Numbered from the stretch's first letter, positions 42,151 to 51,684 are shown. The stretch is DNA of 64,000 nucleotides from an uncultured Alphaproteobacteria bacterium (GCA_934254585.1 CAKQLF010000007.1:22463-86462), one strand, 5' to 3'. Translations and numbers: made by a program. The notes: generated from the sequence alone by a model not told the origin.

Positions 42151-42621
42151 ATGTCACGTCGTCATAGTGCTGAAAAAAGAATAGTTCTACCTGATGCTAA
42201 ATTTGGTAATAAGGTAGTTGCAAAATTTATTAATAATATTATGGAAGATGGTAAAAAAGCCGTTGCAGAAAAAATTGTATATTCGGCTTTTGATATTATG
42301 GCTGCCAAAACAAAACAAGACGCTTTGGAAGTTTTCACAACCGCTTTGGAAAATGTTAAGCCGGTTGTAGAAGTTCGTTCTCGTCGTGTTGGCGGTGCAA
42401 CTTATCAAGTTCCTTGCGAAGTTCGCGCAGATCGTCGTCAAGCTTTGGCTATCCGCTGGATTATTGCCGCAGCCGCAAAACGCTCTGAAACAACAATGAC
42501 TGATAGAGTTGCCAATGAATTGTTAGACGCATTTGCCAATAAGGGTGCCGCTATTAAAAAACGCGAAGATACTCATAGAATGGCAGAAGCTAACAAAGCG
42601 TTCGCTCATTACAAGTTCTAA
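42151..42621 (+). CDS. rpsG: Ribosomal protein S7
   Basis: A 156-residue S7 that starts assembly of the 30S head. It has RRVGGATYQVP, RRQALAIRW and the C-terminal EANKAFAHYKF ending. AGGAGA precedes the ATG, 11 bases after rpsL. Confidence 0.98.
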   Translation: MSRRHSAEKRIVLPDAKFGNKVVAKFINNIMEDGKKAVAEKIVYSAFDIMAAKTKQDALEVFTTALENVKPVVEVRSRRVGGATYQVPCEVRADRRQALAIRWIIAAAAKRSETTMTDRVANELLDAFANKGAAIKKREDTHRMAEANKAFAHYKF

Positions 42622-42636
42622 TATAAGGAAATTGCA

Positions 42637-44712
42637 ATGGCTAGAACACATAAATTGGAATTATATAGAAACATTGGTATCATGGCTCATATTGATGCCG
42701 GTAAAACAACAACAACCGAACGTATTTTGTTCTATACAGGTGTAAATCATAAAATTGGTGAAACCCACGATGGTGCCGCCACTATGGACTGGATGGAACA
42801 AGAACAGGAACGCGGTATTACTATTACATCTGCCGCTACAACTTGTTATTGGAAAGGTCACCGCATTAACATTATTGATACGCCGGGACACGTTGACTTC
42901 ACTGTTGAAGTTGAACGTTCTTTGCGTGTGCTTGATGGTGCGGTTACCGTATTCGATTCGGTTGCCGGTGTTGAGCCGCAGTCTGAAACAGTTTGGAGAC
43001 AAGCTGATAAATATAACGTGCCAAGAATTTGTTTCTGCAACAAAATGGATCGTATCGGTGCCAACTTCTATCGTTGCTTGGATATGATTGTAGATCGTTT
43101 AGGTGCACGCCCGATGGCTATTCAATTGCCAATCGGTGCCGAAGCTGACTTCAAAGGTATTGTTGATTTGGTTAAGATGAAAGCCATTATCTATACCGGT
43201 GATACAGCAGATTCCCCAATTGAAGAAAAAGAAATTCCGGCCGATTTGAAAGAAAAGGCTGAAGAATATCGTAATCAATTGGTTGAAATGGCTGTTGAAG
43301 AAGATGAAGCAGCTATGGAAGACTACTTGGAAGGTAAAGAAATTTCCGAAGAAACTTTGAAAAAATGTATCCGTAAAGGTACATTAAGTCAAAATTTTGT
43401 TCCGGTTCTTTGCGGTACAGCATTCAAAAACAAAGGTGTTCAACCATTGTTGGATGCTGTTGTTGATTACTTGCCTTCACCAATGGATATTCCGGCTATT
43501 CGCGGTGTTAAACCTGGTACGGATATTGAAGAAGACAGACATCCTAGCGATTCTGAACCTTTGTCCGCTTTGGCGTTCAAAATTATGAACGATCCGTTTG
43601 TGGGGTCTTTGACCTTTACCCGTATTTATTCCGGAACAATGACTGCCGGTTCTTATGTTTATAACTCAGTTAAAGACAAAAAAGAAAGAATCGGTCGTAT
43701 GTTGTTGATGCACGCCAACAAACGTGATGATATCAAAGAAGCTCACGCTGGTGATATTATTGCTTTGGCCGGTTTGAAAGATACTACAACCGGTGATACT
43801 TTGTGCGATTCTGATAAGCCGATTGTTTTGGAAAATATGGTGTTCCCTGATCCGGTTATTCAATTGGCTGTTGAGCCAAAAACTAAAGCCGATGTCGAGA
43901 AAATGGGCTTAGCTCTTTCTCGTTTGGCAATGGAAGATCCGTCTTTCCGTGTTACTTCTGATCCGGACAGCGGTCAAACCATTATTGCCGGTATGGGTGA
44001 ATTGCACTTGGATATTATCGTAGATCGTTTGAAAAGAGAATTTAAAGTTGATGCCAATGTTGGTGACCCGCAAGTTGCTTATCGTGAAACCATCACTAAA
44101 CCTTGTGATATTGAATATACTCACAAGAAACAATCAGGTGGTGCCGGTCAGTTTGCTAAAGTTAAAATTAAATTTGAACCAACAGAAGATCATACAGGCT
44201 TTGAATTTGTTAACACCGTTGTGGGCGGTAACGTTCCTAAGGAATATATTCCTGGTGTTGAAAAAGGTTTGCGCACTGCTATGGATACAGGTGTGTTGGC
44301 CGGTTATCCTGTAACTGGTGTAAAATGCACTTTGTATGATGGTGCTTACCACGAAGTTGACTCCAACGTTATGTGCTTTGAAATTGCCGCTCGCGCAGCT
44401 TTCCGCGAAGGTATGAGACAAGCCTCTCCAAAATTGTTGGAACCAATTATGAAAGTTGAAGTTGTAACCCCTGAAGAATATATGGGTGATATTATCGGTG
44501 ATTTGAACTCTCGCCGTGGTTTGGTTAACGGTATGGATCAACGCGGTAATGCCCGTGTGGTTGATGCCTTTGTACCACTCGCCAATATGTTTGGTTACGT
44601 TAACACTCTTCGTTCACTTTCTCAAGGTCGCGCTCAGTTTACAATGATTTTTGATCACTATTCTGAAGTGCCGAGAGAAGTGGCAGAAACTATCAAAGCG
44701 AAAAACGCCTAG
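42637..44712 (+). CDS. fusA: Elongation factor G
   Basis: A 691-residue translocation GTPase. G1 AHIDAGKTTTTERIL, G2 EQERGITITSAA, G3 DTPGHVDFTVEVERS, G4 NKMDR; domains II-V follow, with GGAGQFAKVK in domain IV and the C-terminal SQGRAQFTM of domain V. All domains are full length. AAGGAA precedes the ATG, 15 bases after rpsG. Confidence 0.98.
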   Translation: MARTHKLELYRNIGIMAHIDAGKTTTTERILFYTGVNHKIGETHDGAATMDWMEQEQERGITITSAATTCYWKGHRINIIDTPGHVDFTVEVERSLRVLDGAVTVFDSVAGVEPQSETVWRQADKYNVPRICFCNKMDRIGANFYRCLDMIVDRLGARPMAIQLPIGAEADFKGIVDLVKMKAIIYTGDTADSPIEEKEIPADLKEKAEEYRNQLVEMAVEEDEAAMEDYLEGKEISEETLKKCIRKGTLSQNFVPVLCGTAFKNKGVQPLLDAVVDYLPSPMDIPAIRGVKPGTDIEEDRHPSDSEPLSALAFKIMNDPFVGSLTFTRIYSGTMTAGSYVYNSVKDKKERIGRMLLMHANKRDDIKEAHAGDIIALAGLKDTTTGDTLCDSDKPIVLENMVFPDPVIQLAVEPKTKADVEKMGLALSRLAMEDPSFRVTSDPDSGQTIIAGMGELHLDIIVDRLKREFKVDANVGDPQVAYRETITKPCDIEYTHKKQSGGAGQFAKVKIKFEPTEDHTGFEFVNTVVGGNVPKEYIPGVEKGLRTAMDTGVLAGYPVTGVKCTLYDGAYHEVDSNVMCFEIAARAAFREGMRQASPKLLEPIMKVEVVTPEEYMGDIIGDLNSRRGLVNGMDQRGNARVVDAFVPLANMFGYVNTLRSLSQGRAQFTMIFDHYSEVPREVAETIKAKNA

Positions 44713-44732
44713 ATATCTTAATGTTAAAGACT

Positions 44733-44764
44733 CTGAGAAGAAGGTATGCCAACCTTCTTCTCAG
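44733..44764 (+). other. Perfect hairpin between fusA and tuf
   Basis: CTGAGAAGAAGGT and ACCTTCTTCTCAG form a perfect 13-bp stem with a six-base loop. There is no T-run after it, so it is more likely an RNA processing or stability element than a terminator. Confidence 0.6.
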
Positions 44765-44799
44765 AAAAATGAAAATCTGTATTTTATGGAGAAATTATA

Positions 44800-45990
44800 A
44801 TGGCAAAAGAAAAATTTGAACGCAGCAAACCGCACTGCAACATTGGTACAATCGGCCACGTTGACCACGGTAAAACAACCTTGACAGCAGCCATCACCAA
44901 AGTATTGGCAGAAAAAGGCGAAGCACAATTTGTTGATTATGCAAACATTGATAAAGCACCGGAAGAACGCGCTCGCGGTATTACCATTAACACCTCACAC
45001 GTTGAGTATGAGACAGAAAACCGCCACTATGCACACGTTGACTGCCCGGGCCACGCCGACTATGTTAAGAATATGATTACCGGTGCCGCTCAGATGGATG
45101 GTGCAATTTTGGTTGTATCTGCAGCTGATGGTCCGATGCCGCAAACTCGTGAACACATTTTGCTTGCTCGTCAAGTAGGTGTGCCTGCGATTGTTGTTTA
45201 TATGAACAAAGTAGACCAAGTAGACGATCCAGAATTGTTGGAATTGGTAGAAATGGAAATCCGTGACTTGTTGTCTTCTTATGGTTTCCCTGGTGATGAA
45301 ACACCAATCATCAAAGGTTCTGCATTGGCAGTATTGGAAAACGGCGATCCGAAAATCGGTCACGATTCAATCATTGAATTGATGAAAGCTGTAGACTCTT
45401 ACATTCCACAGCCAGCTCGTCCGATAGATCAACCATTCTTGATGCCAATTGAAGACGTATTCTCAATTTCTGGTCGTGGTACAGTGGTAACAGGTCGTGT
45501 AGAACGCGGTGTAATTCACGTAGGCGATGAAATCGAAATCGTTGGTATTAAACCAACACAAAAAACAACTTGTACCGGTATTGAAATGTTCCGCAAATTG
45601 TTGGACGAAGGTGAAGCCGGCGATAACATCGGTGTATTGTTGCGTGGTACAAAACGTGAAGAAGTAGAACGCGGTCAAGTATTGGCAGCTCCTGGCTCTA
45701 TCACTCCGCACACAGATTTCGTATCTGAATGCTACATTTTGACTAAAGAAGAAGGTGGTCGTCATACTCCATTCTTCTCAAACTATCGTCCGCAATTCTA
45801 TTTCCGTACAACAGACGTAACCGGAACAATTGAATTGCCGGAAGGTACCGAAATGGTTATGCCTGGTGATAATGTAAAAATCACTGTACAATTGTTGCAC
45901 CCAATCGCAATGAGTGAAGGTTTGCGCTTCGCTATTCGTGAAGGCGGTCACACAGTTGGTGCCGGTGTTGTTTCTAAAATTTTGAAATAA
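44800..45990 (+). CDS. tuf: Elongation factor Tu
   Basis: A 396-residue GTPase carrying aminoacyl-tRNA to the ribosome. G1 GHVDHGKTTLTAA, G2 ERARGITINTSH, G3 DCPGHADYVKNM, G4 MNKVDQVDD; domains II and III complete, ending GAGVVSKILK. TGGAGAAA precedes the ATG. It ends the str operon; the S10 ribosomal cluster that often follows is not next to it. The coding region uses more frequent third-position G and C than its neighbours, as expected for a highly expressed gene. Confidence 0.98.
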   Translation: MAKEKFERSKPHCNIGTIGHVDHGKTTLTAAITKVLAEKGEAQFVDYANIDKAPEERARGITINTSHVEYETENRHYAHVDCPGHADYVKNMITGAAQMDGAILVVSAADGPMPQTREHILLARQVGVPAIVVYMNKVDQVDDPELLELVEMEIRDLLSSYGFPGDETPIIKGSALAVLENGDPKIGHDSIIELMKAVDSYIPQPARPIDQPFLMPIEDVFSISGRGTVVTGRVERGVIHVGDEIEIVGIKPTQKTTCTGIEMFRKLLDEGEAGDNIGVLLRGTKREEVERGQVLAAPGSITPHTDFVSECYILTKEEGGRHTPFFSNYRPQFYFRTTDVTGTIELPEGTEMVMPGDNVKITVQLLHPIAMSEGLRFAIREGGHTVGAGVVSKILK

Positions 45991-46013
45991 TCACCGAGTG
46001 CGATTTTAACAGA

Positions 46014-46050
46014 ACCTCCCTTGTTCTACCGAATGAGGGAGGCTTTGTTG
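46014..46050 (+). terminator. Terminator of the str operon
   Basis: CCTCCCT (46015-46021) and AGGGAGG (46036-46042) followed by CTTTGTTGTTT. Confidence 0.75.
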
Positions 46051-46095
46051 TTTAATGATGATTTTTTACAAAATAGTGTCTGTATTAACTTTTCA

Positions 46096-46110
46096 GTCAT
46101 AAATTATGAC
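46096..46110. promoter_or_regulatory. Perfect palindrome, possible operator, ahead of a beta-barrel gene
   Basis: GTCATAAATTATGAC is a perfect 15-base palindrome with a single central base, 36 bases before the start codon of the outer-membrane protein gene. Confidence 0.4.
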
Positions 46111-46146
46111 GTATAAAAGAAATAATTAGTTTAAAGGAGAATACAG

Positions 46147-46689
46147 ATGAGAAAAAGTTTATTGATTTTAGCCGTAATGTTCGCCGCGGTTACAGCAAAT
46201 GCCGGTGAATATCGTCCTTATGTCGGTTTTGACTATGTTAATATGACCCCAAATCTAAAAGGCAGGTATGAAAATACTTTGGCTGATAATTATGATTTAG
46301 GGAGCTTGACTGCCGGCGTGAAGTTTGTTGATTATGGTTCAATAGAGTTTTTTGCTGAACGTTCAACTCAAGAAAAGAAAGTGATTAACGGTAATGTATC
46401 ACGCGGCCGTTTATATGGTTACGGGGCAGATATTTTAATGGATGTATATAACGTTTCCGATGCCACAATTTTAGGCTCGGTAGGTTATGGCCGCATTGCA
46501 TCAAGTCTAAAATATGCCGGTAAGCGTGACAAAGACACCGCTAATACTTTACGTTTAGGAGTAGGCGGCGAAATTAACCCGACTCCGGAATGGGGATTTC
46601 GGGCAATGTATCGTTATTCTTTAGCTGAGGGTGATGCTTATAATAACAGCAAAGAGTTTACCATCGGTGCCCGTTATTACTTTTATTAA
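46147..46689 (+). CDS. Outer-membrane beta-barrel protein (OmpA/opacity-like)
   Basis: A 180-residue protein with a cleavable signal (MRKSLLILAVMFAAVTANAG). The mature part alternates hydrophobic and polar residues in about eight strands (YRPYVGFDYV, SLTAGVKFV, SIEFFAERS, RLYGYGADILMDVY, ATILGSVGYGRI, NTLRLGVGGEI, WGFRAMYRYSL). It ends in ARYYFY, the aromatic C-terminus recognised by the BAM machinery. AAAGGAG precedes the ATG. Likely a small eight-stranded porin or adhesin; exact role unknown. Confidence 0.85.
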   Translation: MRKSLLILAVMFAAVTANAGEYRPYVGFDYVNMTPNLKGRYENTLADNYDLGSLTAGVKFVDYGSIEFFAERSTQEKKVINGNVSRGRLYGYGADILMDVYNVSDATILGSVGYGRIASSLKYAGKRDKDTANTLRLGVGGEINPTPEWGFRAMYRYSLAEGDAYNNSKEFTIGARYYFY

Positions 46690-46733
46690 TGTTTTTTTAC
46701 ATAACTTGATAGAAGTATAAATCTGATAAAAAA

Positions 46734-46766
46734 AGAAACGGCTCTATAAAAAATAGAGCCGTTTCT
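46734..46766. terminator. Bidirectional terminator
   Basis: AGAAACGGCTCTAT and ATAGAGCCGTTTCT form a perfect 14-bp stem between converging genes, with A-runs and T-runs at the sides. Confidence 0.75.
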
Positions 46767-46776
46767 CAGTCTGAAC

Positions 46777-48498
46777 TTAAATTTCAACATTTAAGTTGTC
46801 AAATGTATCAAGAGCAATGACAGTTTCCTTGCCTTCCACATAAGAAACCGAAACGGTATCACCTTTGTGAGTCCATTTAAGTTCCTTGAAAAACTCGGTT
46901 GAGCCAGTAAATTCAACACCTTTAACTCCTTCAAAGAGAATATAATAAACATTATTTTCGTTTACAATATCTCTAACGACAAGAGTTTTGGAATGTTGTG
47001 TAACTTTACCGTCTTCAATTTTGTCATTGGCCACCTTTTTCAGCATACGAAGATATTCTGCTTCTGCTTCTTTTTTGGTGCTTCCGCAACCGAAAACCTG
47101 ACGATTTGTAACCGAAACAAAACAATAACCGGTAATATTTCCGGAACTTCCTTTGTAAGTCATAAAGTAAGAGGGCTGACCTTTTACATTATATAACACA
47201 GGAGATTCCACTTTATAGCCGTTAGGTTTTGCAAAAGGTCTGTCCATAGCAATGCGTCTAGCTTCTTTCTCATTCATACCGGCAATACGATAGAATTTAG
47301 CTTCTTTCGTACGGGTATTTACAAGCATAAAGCCGTTAGTAGCCATATCCGCACCGGCACTTTGAATACCGGTATACCAATAGCTACAGCCATTGCTATA
47401 AACCAACGTTGTTCCGGTTGTAGGTTTTTGCACACCGTTTTGAGCAAAAAAGCTGTTCAACCAACCATTAACATATTCTCCCCAATAGTAGATTTGATCT
47501 TCTACAAAATCTTTAGGATGAATACGATCAATCCAGTTAGGAACATTTTTTATGCCGTATTTTTGGAGCTCACCGGTTTGAGGATCAACGGTTATGACAC
47601 CGGTTGAATTTTTACCTGAAAAACCGATTTGCTTTTCAAAAGTGCACAAAACCCAATAAGGGCGTCCGTTTGGATTAATTTCCAAACAATGGTCGGTCAA
47701 GCCTTCGGCAATAAAACCATTAGATTTGATATGTCTTTCAATGTCGTCATTGAAGAAACCGCTTTCAATATACTTCATTTTTAACGGTGAGCCGTTAAGT
47801 TCAGTAACAAGGTATATTTTTGTAGGGTCGGTAGCTGACACAATCACATAACCATCGGTATATGAATTTGCCATCCACTTCCAAATAGAGCGGTGTTCCA
47901 ATGGGGCAACCCAAATCAAATCATTATCAAATGACAACGTCTTACCACCGTTAATTTTGAAACTACCGGTAATATTCTGAATAGTCATATCGCCAATTTC
48001 AGCTTTTGAACCCAAGCCCAAATTTTCGCCAAGTTTATCTTCGGCAATTTTTTTGGCCAAGTCAGCGTCAACAGAAATCATCTTTTCCACCGGAATAGGG
48101 CTGATTTCATTTTTGAACGTGCTGTCAGCAACTGTAGTTACTGTTAACATTTTCTGATATTTCTCTGCGTGGAACAGAGGAAAAGTGGAAATTATCATTG
48201 TTACAAACGCAACAACCACAATAGCCGGGAAAATATTACGATAATCAATGATTACAAATTTATAATCAATATCATCTCGCGTCAAGATTCCCAAAAATAC
48301 AGCCAATGTCAACCAAAACCAAATACCGGAAAAACCCCAAGGCATTAACACCGGCATCAACCAATAATTAATCAGAAAAGATACAATTCCGATTAATGTG
48401 GAAATTATCAGCGATGTTTTTACCTCATCATCTTTCTCGTAAGAAGTTACAAAGTAAACCACAGCTAAAATCAGACTGAATAAAAAATAATAAAACAT
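46777..48498 (-). CDS. Unknown polytopic membrane protein with large extracytoplasmic domain
   Basis: A 573-residue protein. Four membrane helices in the first 110 residues are followed by a soluble domain of about 460 residues. It contains PepSY-like elements (helix plus VSATDPTKIYLV, then STGVITVDPQTGEL) and an ordered Trp/Tyr-rich centre (YYWGEYVNGWLNSFF, CSYWYTGIQSAGADMATNGFM). No known family is recognised with confidence. The ATG at 48498 follows an in-frame TTG two codons earlier. Its leader (TTAATCTTTAAAAATTTTG) has no ribosome site, and its promoter overlaps a perfect palindrome. Confidence 0.7.
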   Translation of the reverse strand: MFYYFLFSLILAVVYFVTSYEKDDEVKTSLIISTLIGIVSFLINYWLMPVLMPWGFSGIWFWLTLAVFLGILTRDDIDYKFVIIDYRNIFPAIVVVAFVTMIISTFPLFHAEKYQKMLTVTTVADSTFKNEISPIPVEKMISVDADLAKKIAEDKLGENLGLGSKAEIGDMTIQNITGSFKINGGKTLSFDNDLIWVAPLEHRSIWKWMANSYTDGYVIVSATDPTKIYLVTELNGSPLKMKYIESGFFNDDIERHIKSNGFIAEGLTDHCLEINPNGRPYWVLCTFEKQIGFSGKNSTGVITVDPQTGELQKYGIKNVPNWIDRIHPKDFVEDQIYYWGEYVNGWLNSFFAQNGVQKPTTGTTLVYSNGCSYWYTGIQSAGADMATNGFMLVNTRTKEAKFYRIAGMNEKEARRIAMDRPFAKPNGYKVESPVLYNVKGQPSYFMTYKGSSGNITGYCFVSVTNRQVFGCGSTKKEAEAEYLRMLKKVANDKIEDGKVTQHSKTLVVRDIVNENNVYYILFEGVKGVEFTGSTEFFKELKWTHKGDTVSVSYVEGKETVIALDTFDNLNVEI

Positions 48499-48539
48499 AT
48501 ACAAAATTTTTAAAGATTAATAATAGGGTTATCATTTCT

Positions 48540-48568
48540 ATTTAAGCAAATTTTGCTTAATTTGTCAA
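48540..48568 (-). promoter_or_regulatory. Promoter with overlapping palindromic operator
   Basis: Minus-strand TTGACA (48563-48568), spacer 17, TTAAAT (48540-48545). The perfect palindrome TTAAGCAAATTTTGCTTAA (48542-48560) fills the spacer and part of the -10 box, a position typical of repressor sites. Confidence 0.6.
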
Positions 48569-48588
48569 TAAAGTTGAAATAGAACCGG

Positions 48589-49806
48589 TTATTTATTGCT
48601 TTTAGCTTGCAGATAAGCCGAATATACTTCATCAAAAGGTTCCAGAACGCGTTTTAATACGCCTTTCAGCTCGGAAATACAAAGACCGTAATTGGTGATA
48701 GGCACTCCGGCTTGTTCACACTTGTATATTCTGGACAGAACTTCGCGCCGGTTAATGGTGCAGCCTCCGCATTGAATTACCAATTTATAATTTGCCAAAT
48801 TCTCCGCAAAATCACAACCGCTGACGTGTTCTATTAGTAAATTCTTGCCGGTTTTTTGCTTTAGCCAATTGGGAATTTTTACACGGCCGATATCATCTTC
48901 CACTGCGTGATGCGTGCAAGATTCTGCAATCAGAATTTTGTCGCCGTCTTGAAGCTTATCAATTACCGCCGCGCCTTCGGCCATTTTGCGTAAATCACCT
49001 TTGAAACGCGCCATCAAAATTGAAAAAGTTGTGCATTTTATATTTGAAGGTGTTTCTTTTACCATTTTATCGACAATTTGTGAGTCGCAAACAACAAGAG
49101 CCGGAAAATTCTTCAAGTTTTGCAAAACGGAGAGATAGTCATTTTCTTTGACCATCAACACATTTTGATTATGGTCAAGACAATCGCGTATTGCTTGAAC
49201 TTGTGGCATAATTATGCGTCCTTTGGGAGCTTCATAGTCAATAGGAATAATCATAACAACCATACTATGTTCAGGTGCCAAATCTCCGACAAGCGGACAA
49301 TTATTTATAAAATCTTCGGGGCATATTTTCAGTAATGCAGACTTTAAGTCAGTCAGCACTTTATCCCGAGAAAAATTATCGATAGAATTTACAATTAAAC
49401 CGTCTGTCGCTGTAATTTTATGTTTATCGGCTTGATTATAAACTTTAAGCAATGGAATTTTTTTATGTTCGGCCATTGCAATAATTTGTTTTTCTTCTTC
49501 CCCGATTTTATCGCCTTCGCACACCAAAATGACAATGTCAGCGCGTTCAAAAACTTTAATTGTTTTTTCCAAACGCTCTTTTGACAGAGGGGTGTTATCG
49601 CCAAAACCGGCGGTATCAAGCCACAGCACCGGACCAATCGGTAAAAGTTCTTGCGCTTTTTCCACCACATCGGTTGTAGTTCCGGCAATATTTGAAGTTA
49701 TGGCAGTTTTTTGACCGGTAACCAAATTAAGAAAACTTGATTTTCCGGCGTTTACCCGTCCTAAAATAGCAATTTGCAAGCGTAAAGATTTTGGAGTGTT
49801 AAGCAT
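48589..49806 (-). CDS. hydF: [FeFe] hydrogenase maturase HydF
   Basis: A 405-residue GTPase scaffold on which the H-cluster precursor is built. G domain: G1 GRVNAGKSSFLN, G3 DTAGFGD, G4 NQADK. The C-terminal [4Fe-4S] site has the HydF pattern: ESCTHH and, about 50 residues on, CGGCTINRREVL. It overlaps tatD by eight bases. HydG is at 28418 and the hydrogenase at 58335; the three genes are spread over 31 kb. Confidence 0.95.
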   Translation of the reverse strand: MLNTPKSLRLQIAILGRVNAGKSSFLNLVTGQKTAITSNIAGTTTDVVEKAQELLPIGPVLWLDTAGFGDNTPLSKERLEKTIKVFERADIVILVCEGDKIGEEEKQIIAMAEHKKIPLLKVYNQADKHKITATDGLIVNSIDNFSRDKVLTDLKSALLKICPEDFINNCPLVGDLAPEHSMVVMIIPIDYEAPKGRIIMPQVQAIRDCLDHNQNVLMVKENDYLSVLQNLKNFPALVVCDSQIVDKMVKETPSNIKCTTFSILMARFKGDLRKMAEGAAVIDKLQDGDKILIAESCTHHAVEDDIGRVKIPNWLKQKTGKNLLIEHVSGCDFAENLANYKLVIQCGGCTINRREVLSRIYKCEQAGVPITNYGLCISELKGVLKRVLEPFDEVYSAYLQAKSNK

Positions 49807-50551
49807 TTTTTTCTCCTTTAAAAACTAACCAATCAGTATATAATATTTCTAAGAACTCAGCGGGCGTTAAATTGAAAATCTCAGCAATTTCGGCGGCTAA
49901 CAAAGGCAGGTTTTGCGGCAAAGACTGTGTGTTTGGAACTCCTGATTGATAAGGTCCGTCGGTTTCCAAAAACAATAAACGCGGATTTAACCTACGCAAA
50001 ATATTCACATAGTTTTTCTTGTGCAAAATAGAAAAATTAAGACCTAAGAAGAATCCTTTTTTTTGCAATTCCAATCCCCATTCGGCCGAACCGGTAAAAG
50101 AATGAAAGATTGTTTTAGGCGGCAATAAGTGGAGAATAATAGGGCGCAATATTTCGTCTGCTTTCACAGCGTGCATAATCAGCGGTCGACAATATTTCTT
50201 TGCCAAACCGATTTCAGCTTGTAAAATTTCCAGTTGTTGGGGAATGTTATTATTTTTCAAACGATCAATTCCACATTCTCCAATCCACAAATTCGGATTA
50301 GTCTGCAACAAATTTTCTAAATTTTGCAGCCAACCTGTTTGTGCTTGGTCAATATACCACGGGTGGACACCCAAGGCCGGAATAATATTTTTATAACAAG
50401 CCGCTATGTTTATAACTTTGTTCCAATCGTTTGGATTTGCCGAAAGATTAATAAATTCGCAAACATTGTTTTTATTTGCGTTTGTTACTACATTTTTAAT
50501 ATCTGCGGAGTTATAATCCTGCAAATGAATATGTGTGTCAACAAAATGCAT
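49799..50551 (-). CDS. TatD-family metal-dependent hydrolase
   Basis: A 250-residue TIM-barrel hydrolase. Metal motifs: VDTHIHLQD, GVHPWYID, IGECGIDRL, LIMHAVKADE, FHSFTGSAEW and LETDGPY. TatD enzymes are 3'-5' DNases or D-aminoacyl hydrolases; this one is a TatD-like paralogue whose substrate is unknown. Its 3' end overlaps hydF by eight bases and its 5' end faces alr, 35 bases away. Confidence 0.88.
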   Translation of the reverse strand: MHFVDTHIHLQDYNSADIKNVVTNANKNNVCEFINLSANPNDWNKVINIAACYKNIIPALGVHPWYIDQAQTGWLQNLENLLQTNPNLWIGECGIDRLKNNNIPQQLEILQAEIGLAKKYCRPLIMHAVKADEILRPIILHLLPPKTIFHSFTGSAEWGLELQKKGFFLGLNFSILHKKNYVNILRRLNPRLLFLETDGPYQSGVPNTQSLPQNLPLLAAEIAEIFNLTPAEFLEILYTDWLVFKGEKNA

Positions 50552-50586
50552 TGGTTAATACCCTTTTTGAGGAGATAATAACAGTT

Positions 50587-51684
50587 ATGAGTATTTTTAC
50601 AAGACCTGTTTTACAAATAAATCTACAAAATTTAGTTGAAAATTATAAAAAATTGCAAGAGATAGCCGGTTCGGCAATTGCCGCCGCGGTTATAAAGGAT
50701 AATGCCTATGGCCTTGGAGCGGAAATAGTGGCCGAAACCTTGTATAACCACGCCGGCTGTCGCCATTTTTTCGTGGCTCACGCGGTTGAGGGAATGAGAA
50801 TCGCTTGTTTGTTGCCGGAGGCTGAAATATTTGTATTGCAGGGAATTGGTGAAGATAGTTTTGAACTCTTTGAAAAATATAAATTGATTCCGGTGATTGC
50901 GTCGCCTGAAATGCTGCAATTTTGGAAAGAACACGCCGTTAGCGGAGTCAAACCTATGATACAGGTGGAAACAGGTCTGAATCGTTTGGGATTTCGTTTA
51001 AAAGATTTGGAAAAACTTTCGTCAACAGACTTGCAGATGTTTTCTTATGTTTTAAGTCATCTGGCTTGCGGAGATGAAAAAGATCATTTTATGAATCAGC
51101 ATCAGTTAGATAATTTTAATTATATTCGGCATCGTTTTTTTCCGGATTTACCGGCCACCTTATCAGCTTCTGACGGAGCTTTTCTGGGTAAAGACTATTG
51201 CTGCGATATGGTCAGGTTAGGGGCGGCAATGTACGGAATTAATACGGCTCCATATCGATTAAATCAAATGAAAAATATGATTACGCTGAAAGCTCCTGTT
51301 TTACAGATTGCAGATTTGCCTAAAGGTGATTTTGTCGGCTATTCGGCAACTTATCGCGCGGCAACAAATCGTAAAATAGCCATTGTTTCTATCGGCTATG
51401 GTGATGGAGTCCCTCGTTCGCTTTCAAACATCGGTAAGGTATTTTTCAACGTAAACGGCAAGTGGAACGAAGCCCGTATAATCGGCAGAGTGTCTATGGA
51501 TAATATTATTTGCGATGTGACGGAAATTGATTCTTTGCAAGTCGGAAATTGGGGATATTTGGTGTTTGACAACTATACATTAGACGACATAGCCCGCGAT
51601 GCCGGCACCATAAGTTATGAAGTTTTGTCACGTTTAGGAAAAAACACTCGCTTTGTGAAAGAAATAAAAAAATGTACTGATTAA
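50587..51684 (+). CDS. alr: Alanine racemase
   Basis: A 365-residue PLP enzyme making D-alanine for the cell wall. The PLP lysine is in AAVIKDNAYGLGA, the catalytic tyrosine in GYSATYRAA, and VSIGYGDGVPR and RVSMDNIICDVT are intact. The ATG at 50587 fits the family start; an upstream in-frame ATG at 50533 would lie inside the divergent tatD gene. GGAG is eleven bases before the ATG. Confidence 0.95.
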   Translation: MSIFTRPVLQINLQNLVENYKKLQEIAGSAIAAAVIKDNAYGLGAEIVAETLYNHAGCRHFFVAHAVEGMRIACLLPEAEIFVLQGIGEDSFELFEKYKLIPVIASPEMLQFWKEHAVSGVKPMIQVETGLNRLGFRLKDLEKLSSTDLQMFSYVLSHLACGDEKDHFMNQHQLDNFNYIRHRFFPDLPATLSASDGAFLGKDYCCDMVRLGAAMYGINTAPYRLNQMKNMITLKAPVLQIADLPKGDFVGYSATYRAATNRKIAIVSIGYGDGVPRSLSNIGKVFFNVNGKWNEARIIGRVSMDNIICDVTEIDSLQVGNWGYLVFDNYTLDDIARDAGTISYEVLSRLGKNTRFVKEIKKCTD

